A stretch of 34,890 nt of DNA. Source: a virus. Each line of letters starts with the position of its first letter. Within the stretch, counting starts at the first letter, position 1. Positions 21,813-29,506 of this stretch are shown here, one piece after another. A model generated the notes under the pieces. It ran no database searches and was not told where the DNA came from. It was given only the letters and a program-made list of their open reading frames with translations. The stretch is taken from the IMG/VR virus record IMGVR_UViG_3300044844_000770, positions 1 to 34,890 of that record, one strand, 5' to 3'. A program made the position numbers and the translations under genes.

Positions 21813-22062
21813 GCGAGTCCTGACGATGTGGCCCCAGGTGCGGCGGTCGAGCGGGGAGCCGTGTCCGGTGTGCGGGTCGAGGATGGATGCGCGCTCCCAG
21901 CGGGTCACGGCGTCCGACCTCGACGAGCGGCGGACATGGTGGCTCGCCTCCCAAAAATGCGAGGGGTGCGGCTCCTACTCCGAGGAGCTCGAGGACGGGG
22001 GACCCGATGGCGCGGATTCTGGCCACATGGCCAGAGATGCGGCCAGAAAGGATGAGCCGTGA
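21805..22062 (+). CDS. Small zinc-ribbon-like protein
   Basis: An 85-residue protein starting at ATG 21805, which overlaps the Dcm stop (ATGA); ATG 21799 is an alternative two codons upstream. CPVC (residues about 20-23) and CEGC (about 52-55) are the two halves of a four-cysteine zinc site, with WWLASQK just before the second pair. The tail is acidic then basic. Proteins of this kind occur among early phage genes and may bind nucleic acid or host factors. No specific family recognised. Confidence 0.62.
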   Translation: MNERVLTMWPQVRRSSGEPCPVCGSRMDARSQRVTASDLDERRTWWLASQKCEGCGSYSEELEDGGPDGADSGHMARDAARKDEP

Positions 22063-22607
22063 CGACAGCAGCATCACGAGGCGCGGCCTCTAAGACCCGC
22101 GGCGACCAGTGGGAGGAGGCGCTCTCCGATTATCACGACCTCCTCGCCCGAGCGGGTAAGGCGCACATTCAGCGAGTCCCGACTCCGGTGACGGTCCTCG
22201 GCGCGGTCAAGTCGGACGCTCGAGGGCGTCGGTCATTCCCGGCCTGTTTCGCGTCGAGGGCTGGGGTCGACTTCGTCGGCGTCCTCGCGGGCGGTCGGTC
22301 CGTCTACCTCGAGGCGAAGACATGCAGCACGGAGCGCTGGGAGTTCGCGGCGGCTCTCGTCGCCCCGACCGCCTCCCGGGTCCCGGGTCCAGAGTGGGAG
22401 AGCCTAACTCGATGTCGAGCTCTCGGCGGTCTCGCCCTCGTCCTCCTCGACTGGTCCGCGGCGGGCGCGGGGTTCTGGGCTGTCGACTTCCTCGCCCTCG
22501 AGATACTCCGCGATAGAGGCGCGGCGTCGGTCGGACAGACGACCCTCGCGGGCCTCCCCTCAAACCTCGTCCGACCGATACAGGGGGTTCGATGGCTCCC
22601 CGAATAA
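22059..22607 (+). CDS. RecU-like Holliday junction resolvase
   Basis: A 182-residue protein starting at GTG 22059 (GTGA overlap). It shows the plan of RecU/PD-(D/E)xK nucleases: GDQWEEALSDYHDLLARAGKAHIQRVPTP at the N-terminus begins with the conserved G-x-x-W-E helix, VDFVGVLAGGRSVYLEAKTC (residues about 70-89) is the catalytic Asp...Glu-x-Lys core, and ALVLLDW is a later strand, with FWAVDFLALE behind. It would resolve branched recombination or replication intermediates before packaging. Context with RecT, SSB and the initiator fits. Catalytic residues seen: Asp71, Glu86 and Lys88 by count. Confidence 0.76.
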   Translation: MTTAASRGAASKTRGDQWEEALSDYHDLLARAGKAHIQRVPTPVTVLGAVKSDARGRRSFPACFASRAGVDFVGVLAGGRSVYLEAKTCSTERWEFAAALVAPTASRVPGPEWESLTRCRALGGLALVLLDWSAAGAGFWAVDFLALEILRDRGAASVGQTTLAGLPSNLVRPIQGVRWLPE

Positions 22608-23686
22608 ATGGCAGGGGGGCGGGCCTCACGGCCGGGCTCCCGGCCCGCTACATACATCGGCTCAGAGCGGCGCAAGTCGAGACATACGCGGACGGGCGAT
22701 ACTACTCGGTCCGCTACCTCGTCGCCTCTCGCATCCTCCGTCGACTCCAGGCGATAGGCTACGCGGCGGAGCTCGAGCTCGACCATCTCTTTCCCGCGGC
22801 TCATCGCTACGTCCTCGAGCCGATGCGAGCGCTCGAGCAGAGGGACTTGAGCTCAGATAGTCCGACCTACTCCGTCGACCTACCGTATCCGGTCATGGCG
22901 TGCCTCGAGGCGTATCGCGGAGACTATGGGCTCACGTCTCGCCCTCGGGCGATGGTCCAGCTCCTCGACCTCGACGAGGCGGACGACGACCGGGCCTACA
23001 GCGAAGAGCGGATGACGTTCAATGTCCCGGTCGCGTTCGCCCCGGAGCTCGAGGCATGGCAGATAGCGAGCAAGAAGTCCGGACGGAGCATCGCCCTTAC
23101 GTCCCTCGTCGTCTATCAGCTATCGGCGGCGCTCGCGGACGAGGGCATCGAACACAACATCTCACGCGAGGCGCGGGTCCGATGGCGTACCGTCCCGAGC
23201 GACATCCCGGAGCTCATCGCGGCCTGCAATTTGAAGGCGAACATTCCTCGGATGCTCCGTCCCGCGCTCGAGCGCGCGCGCGCGGTCCTCAGAGCGCGGG
23301 GCGAGGTCGGGTCGGGCGATGGATATAGCGAGACCATCCTCCGCTTACTCTGGAGCCGAGTAGGGCAGCCACTACCCGAGGCGCTCCGGGAGTCAAATCC
23401 CGGCGTCTTTGAGCGCGCTGTCGCTAAGCCTAAGGTCCAGAGCGGTCCGGATGTCTACGCGGAGCGGTTCCTGACGCTCTGTCGAGAGCGAGCGGCGCGG
23501 GATAAGTGGCTCGCTCGAGGCGGCGTCGGTCGGGCTCCGCTGTCGACGGTCGACGACCATCTGGGGCGCACGGTGCATCGGGCGCACGCTCAGCGCGTCG
23601 CGATAGACCGCGGCCTCCATACCTCCGACCAGGTGCGGACGAAAAAACGCGGAGGACGACGCGAGGGCGCGCTCGGTCTCTGGTAG
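22592..23686 (+). CDS. Unknown protein with two ribbon-helix-helix-like segments
   Basis: A 364-residue basic protein, last gene of the early operon, starting at ATG 22592 inside the end of the resolvase gene. Two stretches have the pattern of ribbon-helix-helix DNA-binding units, a strand with alternating residues followed by two helices with a Gly turn: TYSVDLPYPVMACLEAYRGD (92-111) with GLTSRPRAMVQLL, and MTFNVPVAFAPELEAWQIAS (141-160) with GRSIALTSLVVYQL. The C-terminus is very basic (TKKRGGRREG). A DNA-binding regulator, perhaps for the early-to-late switch, would fit the place, but this is inference. The stop TAG is itself part of the -10 motif TGGTAGAGT. Confidence 0.6.
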   Translation: MAPRINGRGAGLTAGLPARYIHRLRAAQVETYADGRYYSVRYLVASRILRRLQAIGYAAELELDHLFPAAHRYVLEPMRALEQRDLSSDSPTYSVDLPYPVMACLEAYRGDYGLTSRPRAMVQLLDLDEADDDRAYSEERMTFNVPVAFAPELEAWQIASKKSGRSIALTSLVVYQLSAALADEGIEHNISREARVRWRTVPSDIPELIAACNLKANIPRMLRPALERARAVLRARGEVGSGDGYSETILRLLWSRVGQPLPEALRESNPGVFERAVAKPKVQSGPDVYAERFLTLCRERAARDKWLARGGVGRAPLSTVDDHLGRTVHRAHAQRVAIDRGLHTSDQVRTKKRGGRREGALGLW

Positions 23687-23689
23687 AGT
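23681..23689 (+). promoter_or_regulatory. Extended -10 box at the end of the early operon
   Basis: TGGTAGAGT (TG-N-TANNNT). The TAG is also the stop codon of the preceding gene. There is no good -35 box and no start codon 7-8 bases downstream; the nearest ATG is 23710. It is listed because the motif recurs at seven places, mostly in gaps. Confidence 0.35.
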
Positions 23690-23774
23690 CTCCGGGCGTC
23701 CGTCCGTCGATGTCGACCCCTCGCTTATGTGCCGGGCTAAGGGTGAGACTCTCTCTCCGGTCGGCGGGCGGACG

Positions 23775-23783
23775 TGCTACACT
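23775..23783 (+). promoter_or_regulatory. Extended -10 box inside the regulatory gap
   Basis: TGCTACACT fits TG-N-TANNNT. No -35 box was found. A transcript from here would carry an untranslated leader of about 135 bases before the endolysin ATG at 23925. Confidence 0.38.
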
Positions 23784-23908
23784 CTCGGAGCCGGGGCGGG
23801 ACGGTCCTCCCCCCGAGTCCGCTATCGCGCCTCGCCCTCGTCCGTTGTCCGCGACGGCGACGGCCTCTAGCGGCTCCCGTCCCGGCAATACCCTACGCCT
23901 CCTCGATG

Positions 23909-23917
23909 TGGTAGGCT
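23909..23917 (+). promoter_or_regulatory. Extended -10 box of a probable leaderless endolysin promoter
   Basis: TGGTAGGCT with the hexamer TAGGCT at 23912-23917. The endolysin ATG is at 23925, eight bases after the last -10 base, so the mRNA would begin at or next to the start codon. There is no Shine-Dalgarno sequence in the gap, and no clear -35 box. Confidence 0.55.
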
Positions 23918-23924
23918 CTCGCCC

Positions 23925-24449
23925 ATGAGCGACCGCCTCTCCCCGCATTTCTCCGACATCGAGTTCTTGGACTGGCGCTCGGGCCACAACTGGCTCACGG
24001 CGACCAGTCGCCCGCGCTACCTCGAGCTCGCGACGCGGACGCTCGAGCCGCTCCGCTTGGAGCTCGGGCGCTCGATTGCGGTCGTCAGCGGAGAGCGGCG
24101 GGAGTCTAAGACCGCGGCGAATAGTCGTCACATGCCTCCGGAGCTCCGGCCTAATCCGCGGGAGCGAGGCAAGCCGGACGGCTCTCCGGACGCGGCGGCG
24201 GACCTCAAGTCCGCGGGCGTCACTCCGCTCGAGCTCGCGACCCTCGCTCTCCGGCTCATGGCCCAGAGGGTCATCCCGGTCGGGGGCGTGGGGATTTACC
24301 CTACTTTCATCCATCTCGATAACCGAGGGCGCCTCGCATCGTGGCGCGGCTCGGGCGTCGATGAGGCAACGTGGACACGATTCCGGGGCGCGGTCGCCGA
24401 CTGCGCTACATGCATCCGCATCTCGATGGAGGTCTCGACCGATGACTAA
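23925..24449 (+). CDS. Endolysin, M15-family peptidase
   Basis: A 174-residue protein. The M15A signature is visible: SPHFSDIEF at the N-terminus, VSGERRES (about 54-61), SRHM with zinc ligand His69, AADLKSAG with Asp93, then GGVGIYPTFIHLDNRG with His130 and Asp132, and ASWRG. The spacing between His69 and Asp93 is larger than in short members, owing to a charged loop with PPELRPNPRERGKPDG. Such enzymes cleave peptide bonds in peptidoglycan cross-links. No signal peptide is present, so a holin must let it out; candidates follow at 27828 and 28037. ATG 23925 is probably leaderless. The stop overlaps the next gene by eight bases. Confidence 0.85.
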   Translation: MSDRLSPHFSDIEFLDWRSGHNWLTATSRPRYLELATRTLEPLRLELGRSIAVVSGERRESKTAANSRHMPPELRPNPRERGKPDGSPDAAADLKSAGVTPLELATLALRLMAQRVIPVGGVGIYPTFIHLDNRGRLASWRGSGVDEATWTRFRGAVADCATCIRISMEVSTDD

Positions 24450-24888
24450 GCGTCTCCCTCTCGCTCTCTTCCTCGCCCTCGTCCCGGCCTCGGTCGCGGC
24501 GCAAGATGCCTCGGGCATCTATGGCAACGTCTACGGATGCACGGTCAAGGCGTTCGCCTCGGGGAGCTGGACTCAGCTCGCGTCGAGCGACCTGAAGGAC
24601 ACGTCGACGGGCGCGGCGCTCTCGGCGGGTCTCTACCTCTCCTCGCTCTCCATCGTCTCGCGGGATGCGTGGGGCGGGGCGTCGGCGTTCTTGTGCCTCG
24701 GGCCCTCGGCGACTTGTCCGGCCTCGACGACGGATGCTCCGCGCATCGACGGCGGCACGGCCAAGAGCATCGAGGTCCGCGGCGTCCTCTCGGGTCCGAG
24801 CGCGGCTCCGATGACGACCCTCGCGATTCGTGGCAACGGGGCGAGCGCTACCCTCGAGGTCTGCGCCCATTACCGAAAGGCTCCGTGA
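24442..24888 (+). CDS. Secreted/periplasmic protein of unknown function
   Basis: A 148-residue protein with a Sec signal peptide: basic start (MTKR), hydrophobic core [10 protein letters not shown], and VPASVAA followed by QDAS, giving a likely cleavage after residue about 22. The mature part is small, Ser/Ala/Gly-rich and strand-like with four Cys ([26 protein letters not shown]), which would form two disulfides outside the cytoplasm. It lies between endolysin and fibre genes. An exported phage protein could act in lysis, in superinfection exclusion or as an accessory of the virion surface. I do not recognise a family. Confidence 0.62.
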   Translation: MTKRLPLALFLALVPASVAAQDASGIYGNVYGCTVKAFASGSWTQLASSDLKDTSTGAALSAGLYLSSLSIVSRDAWGGASAFLCLGPSATCPASTTDAPRIDGGTAKSIEVRGVLSGPSAAPMTTLAIRGNGASATLEVCAHYRKAP

Positions 24889-24889
24889 C

Positions 24890-27505
24890 ATGGCGGGGAC
24901 GACGACATCATTCCCGGGCGCTCCGGGTCCCGCTGGTCCCGCTGGTCCCGAGGGTCCTCAGGGTCCGGAGGGTCCGGTCGGTCCCGAGGGTCCTCAGGGT
25001 CCGCAAGGCGTCCAGGGCGACCCCGGGCCTCAGGGCTCGGTCGGACCTCAGGGCCCGCAAGGTGTCCAGGGCGAGACGGGTCCGGCGGGCGCGCAAGGTC
25101 CCGAGGGCCCGCAAGGTCCGCAAGGTGACACGGGCTCGACGGGCGCGACGGGCGCTCAGGGTCCTCAGGGCATTCAGGGCGTACAAGGCGAGCAAGGTCT
25201 GACGGGCGCGGCGGGCGCTGACGGCGACCGATACCAGACGACGAGCTCGACGTCGCTCACGATCGGGAACGGGACGAAGACCCTCACGGTCGAGACGGCG
25301 CTCGACTACTCCGTGACCCAGTCCGTCACCATCGCCTACGACATCGACGACCACATGCACGGGGAGGTCGTCTCCTACGATGACGCGACGGGCGTCCTCG
25401 TCGTCGATGTCGCGCATCATAGCGGGAGCGGGACGTTCTCCGCGTGGGTCGTCAACCTCAGCGGGGCGGTCGGCGCGGTCGGTCCGGCGGGTCCCGAGGG
25501 TCCTCAGGGTCCGCAAGGTATCCAGGGCGAGCAGGGCATCCAGGGCGCTCAGGGCGTTCAGGGCGAGACCGGGCCTCAGGGCGACACGGGCCCCGCGGGT
25601 CCTCAGGGCATCCAGGGCGAGACCGGGCCCGCGGGCGCTCAGGGTCCGACCGGACCTCAGGGTCCCCAGGGCGAAACGGGGGCGGCGGGGACGACTCTGG
25701 TGACGGGTCTCACGGACCGATATGAGGAGCTCCCGTCTCAGACGTTCTCCGAGTTCGCTCACGGAAGCCTCGTCGCGGCCTCCCCGACGCGGGACATCCA
25801 GACAGCCATCGACGCGACTCCGGTCGGTCCGGCCTGTCAGGTCATCGTCGGACCCGGCTCCTACTCGGGCGCCACGGTCACGATCCCGACCGGCCGCAAC
25901 AACATCGCCATCATCGGACCGAGCGCGGGCGACTTCGGCGGCACGATTGCCTCGCTCAGCAGCAGCCGCGGCCTCACCATCGGCAACAACGCCGTGCGCG
26001 TGCGCATCGTCAATCTCCAGATTGAGGGGCTCACGACCATCTCGACGACGGGCGCGGGCGTGCATCGTATCGAGCGCTGTCAGCTCGGGGGCGGGCTCTC
26101 CGTCGGCGCTATCTCGTCATACGTCTATATCGTCGGATGTACGCTCGGGAGCGTGACGATTGCCGCAGGGTTTACGGGCGTCGTCGTTATCGACCGTTGT
26201 CAGTTCGACGCGGGCGCGACGCTGACGAATAGCACGCTCCAGACTCGGCTCCTCATCTCGGATAGCGCGGGCCTCGCGTCGGCTCCGACCTCGAGCGCGA
26301 TTCTCAATGGGCGCTTTCAACTCGCGAGCGGGCTCACGGCCTACTACGCGAATGGAGCGGCGCTCCTCGGCGCGGCGCTAACGTCGGTCAACGGCTTGAC
26401 CCCAGCGGCGGACCGCCTCCCCTACTACACGGGGGCGAGCTCCGCGGCTCTGGCGACGCTCACGCCATACGCGCGGACGCTCCTCGACGATGCGGACGCG
26501 GCGACGGCTCGGACGACCCTCGGCGCTCAGGCCTCCGACGCGACGCTGACGGCTCTCGCGGGTCTCACGACCGCGGCGGACCGTCTCCCGTACTTCACGG
26601 GCGTCGATGTCGCGGCGGTCGCGACTCTGACTCCCTACGCCCGGACGCTCCTCGACGATGCGGACGCGGCGACCGCTCGAGCGACGCTCGGTCTCACGAC
26701 CGGGACGAGCGCGGGCAACGTGGTCGTGCTCGATGGCGCGGCTCAACTCCCGGCGGTCGATGGCTCTCAGCTTACGGGCGTCGTCGCATCGCCCTACACG
26801 GCGGATGCGTGGGACTTCCAGTGGAGCGCGGCGGCTGGAAGTCCGGCGACGCTCGCTAACTACACTGGCTCGGCGAACATCTCCGCGGTGACGGTCGTCG
26901 GCGGCGGCTCATTCGGCGGCGCGGCGGTGACTTACGAGACCGTTTCATGCTGGGAGTTCACTCCGACGGCTGTCAGTGAGCGACAGGAGCTCGCGGTCCA
27001 GCCCGCGACGCCCGTCGATGCGTGGGAGCTCCGGGTTCGCGTGTGGCTCCCGGGTGAGGACGCGACGGGGACGCCCCAGCATGTCGGCGCGCTCGGGAAG
27101 CAAGTCGGGACCAACACCCCGCAGTTCCTCGCGGGGGCGTCGATTCTCGGCGCATGTCGTCAGAGCGGGACCGCGGAGGAGGTCAAGATTGACACGGCGG
27201 ACATCCGTCAGAGCTGGGTCACTCTCACCATCCGAGCGACTCCGGTATTCAGCGCGACGACCCCGACTAACTGGGCTCAAATCGCCTATCAGCTATGGTG
27301 CGGCGAGCATCTCGTCGGCACATGGAATGGGGCGAACGTCACGGCGGGGAGCCTCGCGGCGGGCCTCATCCGGTTCGGCAAGTCGACCGGGACCGGGACG
27401 CGGGTCATGCGTATCGCGTCGCTCCAATGGCGGTCCGGCAATAATCAGGCGACTCCGGCTTACACGTTCCGGGGTCGCGGATTCGGCGGCGGAGGTCCAG
27501 CATGA
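24890..27505 (+). CDS. Collagen-like tail fibre / receptor-binding protein
   Basis: An 871-residue protein, start ATG 24890. Two Gly-X-Y regions (residues about 10-114, 35 triplets, and 192-269, 26 triplets) are separated by a ~77-residue beta domain ([18 protein letters not shown], then ...[16 protein letters not shown]). After the second comes a beta-helix-like segment (about 300-450: [41 protein letters not shown]), then the fibre repeat [10 protein letters not shown]...[11 protein letters not shown] twice, a beta-rich distal part and a Gly-rich end. Collagen-like triple helices give long stiff stalks, so this is likely the trimeric host-recognition fibre. It is placed with lysis genes, away from the tail operon. 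Confidence 0.8.
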   Translation: MAGTTTSFPGAPGPAGPAGPEGPQGPEGPVGPEGPQGPQGVQGDPGPQGSVGPQGPQGVQGETGPAGAQGPEGPQGPQGDTGSTGATGAQGPQGIQGVQGEQGLTGAAGADGDRYQTTSSTSLTIGNGTKTLTVETALDYSVTQSVTIAYDIDDHMHGEVVSYDDATGVLVVDVAHHSGSGTFSAWVVNLSGAVGAVGPAGPEGPQGPQGIQGEQGIQGAQGVQGETGPQGDTGPAGPQGIQGETGPAGAQGPTGPQGPQGETGAAGTTLVTGLTDRYEELPSQTFSEFAHGSLVAASPTRDIQTAIDATPVGPACQVIVGPGSYSGATVTIPTGRNNIAIIGPSAGDFGGTIASLSSSRGLTIGNNAVRVRIVNLQIEGLTTISTTGAGVHRIERCQLGGGLSVGAISSYVYIVGCTLGSVTIAAGFTGVVVIDRCQFDAGATLTNSTLQTRLLISDSAGLASAPTSSAILNGRFQLASGLTAYYANGAALLGAALTSVNGLTPAADRLPYYTGASSAALATLTPYARTLLDDADAATARTTLGAQASDATLTALAGLTTAADRLPYFTGVDVAAVATLTPYARTLLDDADAATARATLGLTTGTSAGNVVVLDGAAQLPAVDGSQLTGVVASPYTADAWDFQWSAAAGSPATLANYTGSANISAVTVVGGGSFGGAAVTYETVSCWEFTPTAVSERQELAVQPATPVDAWELRVRVWLPGEDATGTPQHVGALGKQVGTNTPQFLAGASILGACRQSGTAEEVKIDTADIRQSWVTLTIRATPVFSATTPTNWAQIAYQLWCGEHLVGTWNGANVTAGSLAAGLIRFGKSTGTGTRVMRIASLQWRSGNNQATPAYTFRGRGFGGGGPA
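26405..26691 (+). repeat. Tandem repeat in the fibre gene
   Basis: A unit of 168 bp (56 codons) begins at 26405 and again at 26573. Both copies begin with GCGGCGGACC and share the block CTCCTCGACGATGCGGACGC; the protein repeat is AADRLPYxTG... [15 protein letters not shown]. Copies diverge elsewhere. Repeats of this kind are common in phage fibres and allow length change by recombination. Confidence 0.75.
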
Positions 27506-27831
27506 CGTCTCGTCTTTCTTTCTCGGCGCTCCTCCTCGGAGCATGCTCGGGCGCTCATCTCCCTCCGGTCCCGGGTCCCTCGTCGGTCCCGTCGTCGAGC
27601 TCCTCGAGCGCGCATCGTCCGTGGGTATGCTCGACGCCCATCGGCGCTCTGGACCTCCCGCTCCCCGAGGCGCACGGTCTCCCGCTCGTCGGCGTGTCGG
27701 TCGTCGTCCAGGTCGGGCCCCAGCGGGTCACGGTCGCGTGTGAGGCTCCTCGCGTCGTCGAGCTCCCGAGCGCGCCTCCGACTGAGGCTCCGACTGAGGC
27801 TCCCGCTCCGGCTCCCGAGTCGGCTCCGTGA
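27502..27831 (+). CDS. Small proline-rich lipoprotein, o-spanin candidate
   Basis: A 109-residue protein starting with a lipoprotein signal [15 protein letters not shown], lipobox LGAC with lipidated Cys15. The mature part is rich in Pro, Ser and Ala ([24 protein letters not shown]) with one short strand-like core. Outer-membrane spanins (Rz1 type) are small proline-rich lipoproteins encoded beside holins, so this fits. The start overlaps the fibre gene stop and the stop overlaps the next GTG. It implies a host with an outer membrane. The mature part is longer than many Rz1 proteins. Confidence 0.62.
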   Translation: MTSRLSFSALLLGACSGAHLPPVPGPSSVPSSSSSSAHRPWVCSTPIGALDLPLPEAHGLPLVGVSVVVQVGPQRVTVACEAPRVVELPSAPPTEAPTEAPAPAPESAP

Positions 27832-28040
27832 GGGGCTCTCTCCGAGGCTACCGGACGCTCGTCGCGGGCGTGGTCGGCATCGTCGCGATTACCGTCCTCG
27901 CCATTCATGGCGAGGGCTCGACGGATGGCGCCATCGCTCAGATTGCGGGGATTATCGGCGTCCTCGCGGGTCGCTCAATGGCGGAGAGGGACTCGCATCC
28001 TCCCGCGCCTCCTCCGGCCTCGGGCGGTCCTCCCGCATGA
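27828..28040 (+). CDS. Putative holin with two transmembrane segments
   Basis: A 70-residue protein starting at GTG 27828 (GTGA overlap). Two hydrophobic segments are visible: residues about 9-27 (RTLVAGVVGIVAITVLAIH) and 33-49 (DGAIAQIAGIIGVLAGR). A short proline-rich tail follows (PPAPPPASGGPPA). A small protein with two membrane spans between lipoprotein genes, in the same operon as the endolysin, is the plan of a class II holin, which forms the hole that releases the endolysin. It is assigned by topology and context. Confidence 0.62.
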   Translation: MRGSLRGYRTLVAGVVGIVAITVLAIHGEGSTDGAIAQIAGIIGVLAGRSMAERDSHPPAPPPASGGPPA

Positions 28041-28384
28041 CCTCTCGACTCCTCCTCGCGATGAGCCTCATCGGATGCGGCGCGGCTCCTCGCAAGGGGG
28101 ACGACGAGCCTCGACTCCGACCATCTCCAGCGGAGCGGGCGGTCGCTATCGGTCTCGTCACGCTCGGGACCGGGGTCGCTACCATCGCCTCATCGTGTCC
28201 CGACCAGACCGCGGAGGACTGTCGAGCGCTCTCCGCTCGAGCCGGGGCGGTCGTCCTCTCGGTCTCCCTCGCGGCGGCGGCTCAGGCGTGGCTCGCGGCG
28301 TCGGACGACGAGGTCGCTCAGGCGGCGGAGCTCGAGCGCTGGGAGCTCGAGCGGCTCCGGGCCATCGAGGAGCATGACCCCTAA
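28037..28384 (+). CDS. Second lipoprotein with hydrophobic segments
   Basis: A 115-residue protein with signal MTSRLLLAMSLIGC, lipobox LIGC with Cys14. Behind a charged segment (KGDDEPRLRPS) are two hydrophobic stretches (AVAIGLVTLGTGVATIA, about 36-52, and AVVLSVSLAAAAQAWLA, about 71-88), then an acidic helix (ELERWELERLRAIEEHD). The initial residues resemble the lipoprotein encoded at 27502, so one signal may be a copy of the other. Two lipoproteins in one lysis cassette are unusual. Roles could be a spanin subunit or holin antagonist. The stop overlaps the ATG of the next gene. Confidence 0.58.
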   Translation: MTSRLLLAMSLIGCGAAPRKGDDEPRLRPSPAERAVAIGLVTLGTGVATIASSCPDQTAEDCRALSARAGAVVLSVSLAAAAQAWLAASDDEVAQAAELERWELERLRAIEEHDP

Positions 28385-28647
28385 TGGACGCTCTTCAGGT
28401 CCTCGGGATAGCAGGCGGGACGCTCACTATCGCGGGCGCTGTCTGGCGAGTCGTGTCGTCGGCGTCCCGTGTAGGATTCGAGGTCGAGCAATTGCGTCGG
28501 GACTTGTCTCGGCTAGAATCGAAAGTCGAAGAGCTCGAGGACACGCGGGTCTCTGGAAAGACGCTCTCCGAAAAGCTCCAGGGCCTCCGGACCGACGTCC
28601 TCCAGCGCGTCGAGCTAAAGCTCAGAGGAGGCGGCGACAGCCTATGA
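28384..28647 (+). CDS. Membrane protein with coiled coil, i-spanin or XhlA-like candidate
   Basis: An 87-residue protein. N-terminal segment about residues 5-25 (QVLGIAGGTLTIAGAVWRVV) is a membrane anchor; residues about 33-60 (EVEQLRRDLSRLESKVEELED) form a clear coiled coil with heptads. The remainder is charged. Anchor plus coiled coil is the plan of inner-membrane spanins (Rz) and XhlA-like lysis proteins. With the lipoproteins at 27502 and 28037 it could bridge the cell envelope and complete lysis. Topology would be N-in with the coil outside, judged by nothing more than family habit. Confidence 0.58.
   Translation: MDALQVLGIAGGTLTIAGAVWRVVSSASRVGFEVEQLRRDLSRLESKVEELEDTRVSGKTLSEKLQGLRTDVLQRVELKLRGGGDSL
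28492..28519 (+). promoter_or_regulatory. Possible internal promoter before the packaging genes
   Basis: TTGCGT (28492-28497), 16-bp spacer, TAGAAT (28514-28519, 5 of 6 to consensus). It lies inside the small membrane protein gene, about 125 bases before the gene at 28644. Such an AT-rich hexamer is rare in this GC-rich genome, but the protein coding there could explain it by chance. Confidence 0.25.
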
Positions 28648-29045
28648 ATATCCTTGTCTACGCGGAGACAGCGGCGGGGCGTGACCTACTCCGACACGCG
28701 GCGACCATTGTCACGGGCGGCGCGGGGTCGGTCACGGTTTACACTCAGGTCCTCGACGCGATGCGACAGCTCGACGAGGAGCCTCCTCCGGACCTCGTCC
28801 TCGTCGCGGAGGACGTCGAGGTCGGGGAGCTCGCCCCGAGCGAGCGGGTTTTCTTCGACCATCTCCTCCTCGCGGCGCGGCGGCGCAAGATTCCCGCCGT
28901 CCTCCTCGGCTATTGGCAACAGACAGGGCAGAGCTACGGGGCCCCGGTCGTCGCGGACCTCGGGGCGGAGAATCGGGTCCAGACTCTCCAACGGCTCGTC
29001 GCTCAGGCGCGGACCTCTCTCCTCGGGCTTGGAGTCGCGGCCTAA
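28644..29045 (+). CDS. Protein with receiver-like (CheY-like) alpha/beta pattern
   Basis: A 133-residue protein between lysis and packaging genes, coupled on both sides (ATGA and TAATG). The pattern is MNILVYAETAAGRDLLRHAA, then VTVYTQVLDAMRQLDE, PPDLVLVAEDVEVGEL, KIPAVLLGYWQQ, APVVADLGAENRVQTLQRLV, the strand-helix order of response-regulator receiver domains. The expected phospho-acceptor position would be in LVAEDVE, but the usual pair of acidic residues after the first strand is absent, and the Lys after strand 5 is not seen. So this may be a degenerate receiver with a binding role. No family match was made. Confidence 0.58.
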   Translation: MNILVYAETAAGRDLLRHAATIVTGGAGSVTVYTQVLDAMRQLDEEPPPDLVLVAEDVEVGELAPSERVFFDHLLLAARRRKIPAVLLGYWQQTGQSYGAPVVADLGAENRVQTLQRLVAQARTSLLGLGVAA

Positions 29046-29506
29046 TGCCTACGCCTAAGCGACCAAAGAGCGCGCACAAGAAGCCGGGACGCCCGAGTCT
29101 TTGCACGGACGAGACCATCCGGCGACTCTGCGAGGAGCTCGAGCGGACGGGCGTCGTCAAGTATGCGGCGGCGTTGGCGGGCGTCTCCGTCGACGTCATC
29201 GACCTATGGCTCTCGCGCGCTCGAGAGGGCGGGCAGTATGCGAAGTTCGCGAACGCTTGGACCCTCTCCCGGGAGCGCTCACGAGCGGCGCTCGTCGCTC
29301 GCATCATGGAGCACGCGGACCGGGACTGGAGGGCGTCGGCGTGGCTCCTCGAGCGTCTCGACCCGGCGACGTGGCCTCAGAAGCCGGAGGTCGTCGTGAC
29401 GACTAACGTCAACCAGGGGGCGAACATCGCGCCTCTCCTCCGTCAGCTCGTCCATATGCCGAGCGAGGCGCACGGGGACGACCCGCCTCCGAGGGGGACG
29501 GCGTGA
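29045..29506 (+). CDS. Small terminase subunit candidate
   Basis: A 153-residue basic protein starting at ATG 29045 (TAATG). A leading basic stretch (MPTPKRPKSAHKKPGRPS) is followed by a helix-turn-helix-like part, TIRRLCEELERTGVVKYAAALAGVSVDVIDLWLSRAREG, with A-x-x-A-G-V-x-x-x-V-I-x-x-W typical of terminase small subunits and terminase-like HTHs. Then comes a helical oligomerisation-like part (FANAWTLSRERSRAALVARIMEHAD). It binds the packaging site and hands DNA to the large subunit. The gene lies upstream of the large subunit, separated only by the methyltransferase gene. Confidence 0.72.
   Translation: MPTPKRPKSAHKKPGRPSLCTDETIRRLCEELERTGVVKYAAALAGVSVDVIDLWLSRAREGGQYAKFANAWTLSRERSRAALVARIMEHADRDWRASAWLLERLDPATWPQKPEVVVTTNVNQGANIAPLLRQLVHMPSEAHGDDPPPRGTA

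Larger units (their letters stand above)
23687..23924 (+). other. Regulatory gap between early and lysis/packaging operons
   Basis: A 238-bp stretch with three extended -10 motifs (23681, 23775, 23909). A 72-codon frame from ATG 23710 runs through it and ends in an ATGA overlap with the endolysin start, but its product is a Pro/Arg/Ser-rich string with no domain character, so I do not call it a gene. No T-rich terminator is seen. Function is most likely transcription control of the endolysin-to-terminase operon. Confidence 0.5.

Noticed and set aside
23710-23928. 72-codon frame in the regulatory gap, ending in ATGA overlap with the endolysin
   Set aside because: Product is Pro/Arg/Ser-rich without fold character, and the stretch holds several promoter-like boxes; kept as a regulatory region.
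24908-26065. 385-codon minus-strand frame opposite the collagen-like fibre
   Set aside because: It arises because the Gly-X-Y codons lack complementary stops; its product is an Ala/Leu/Arg repeat with no meaning.
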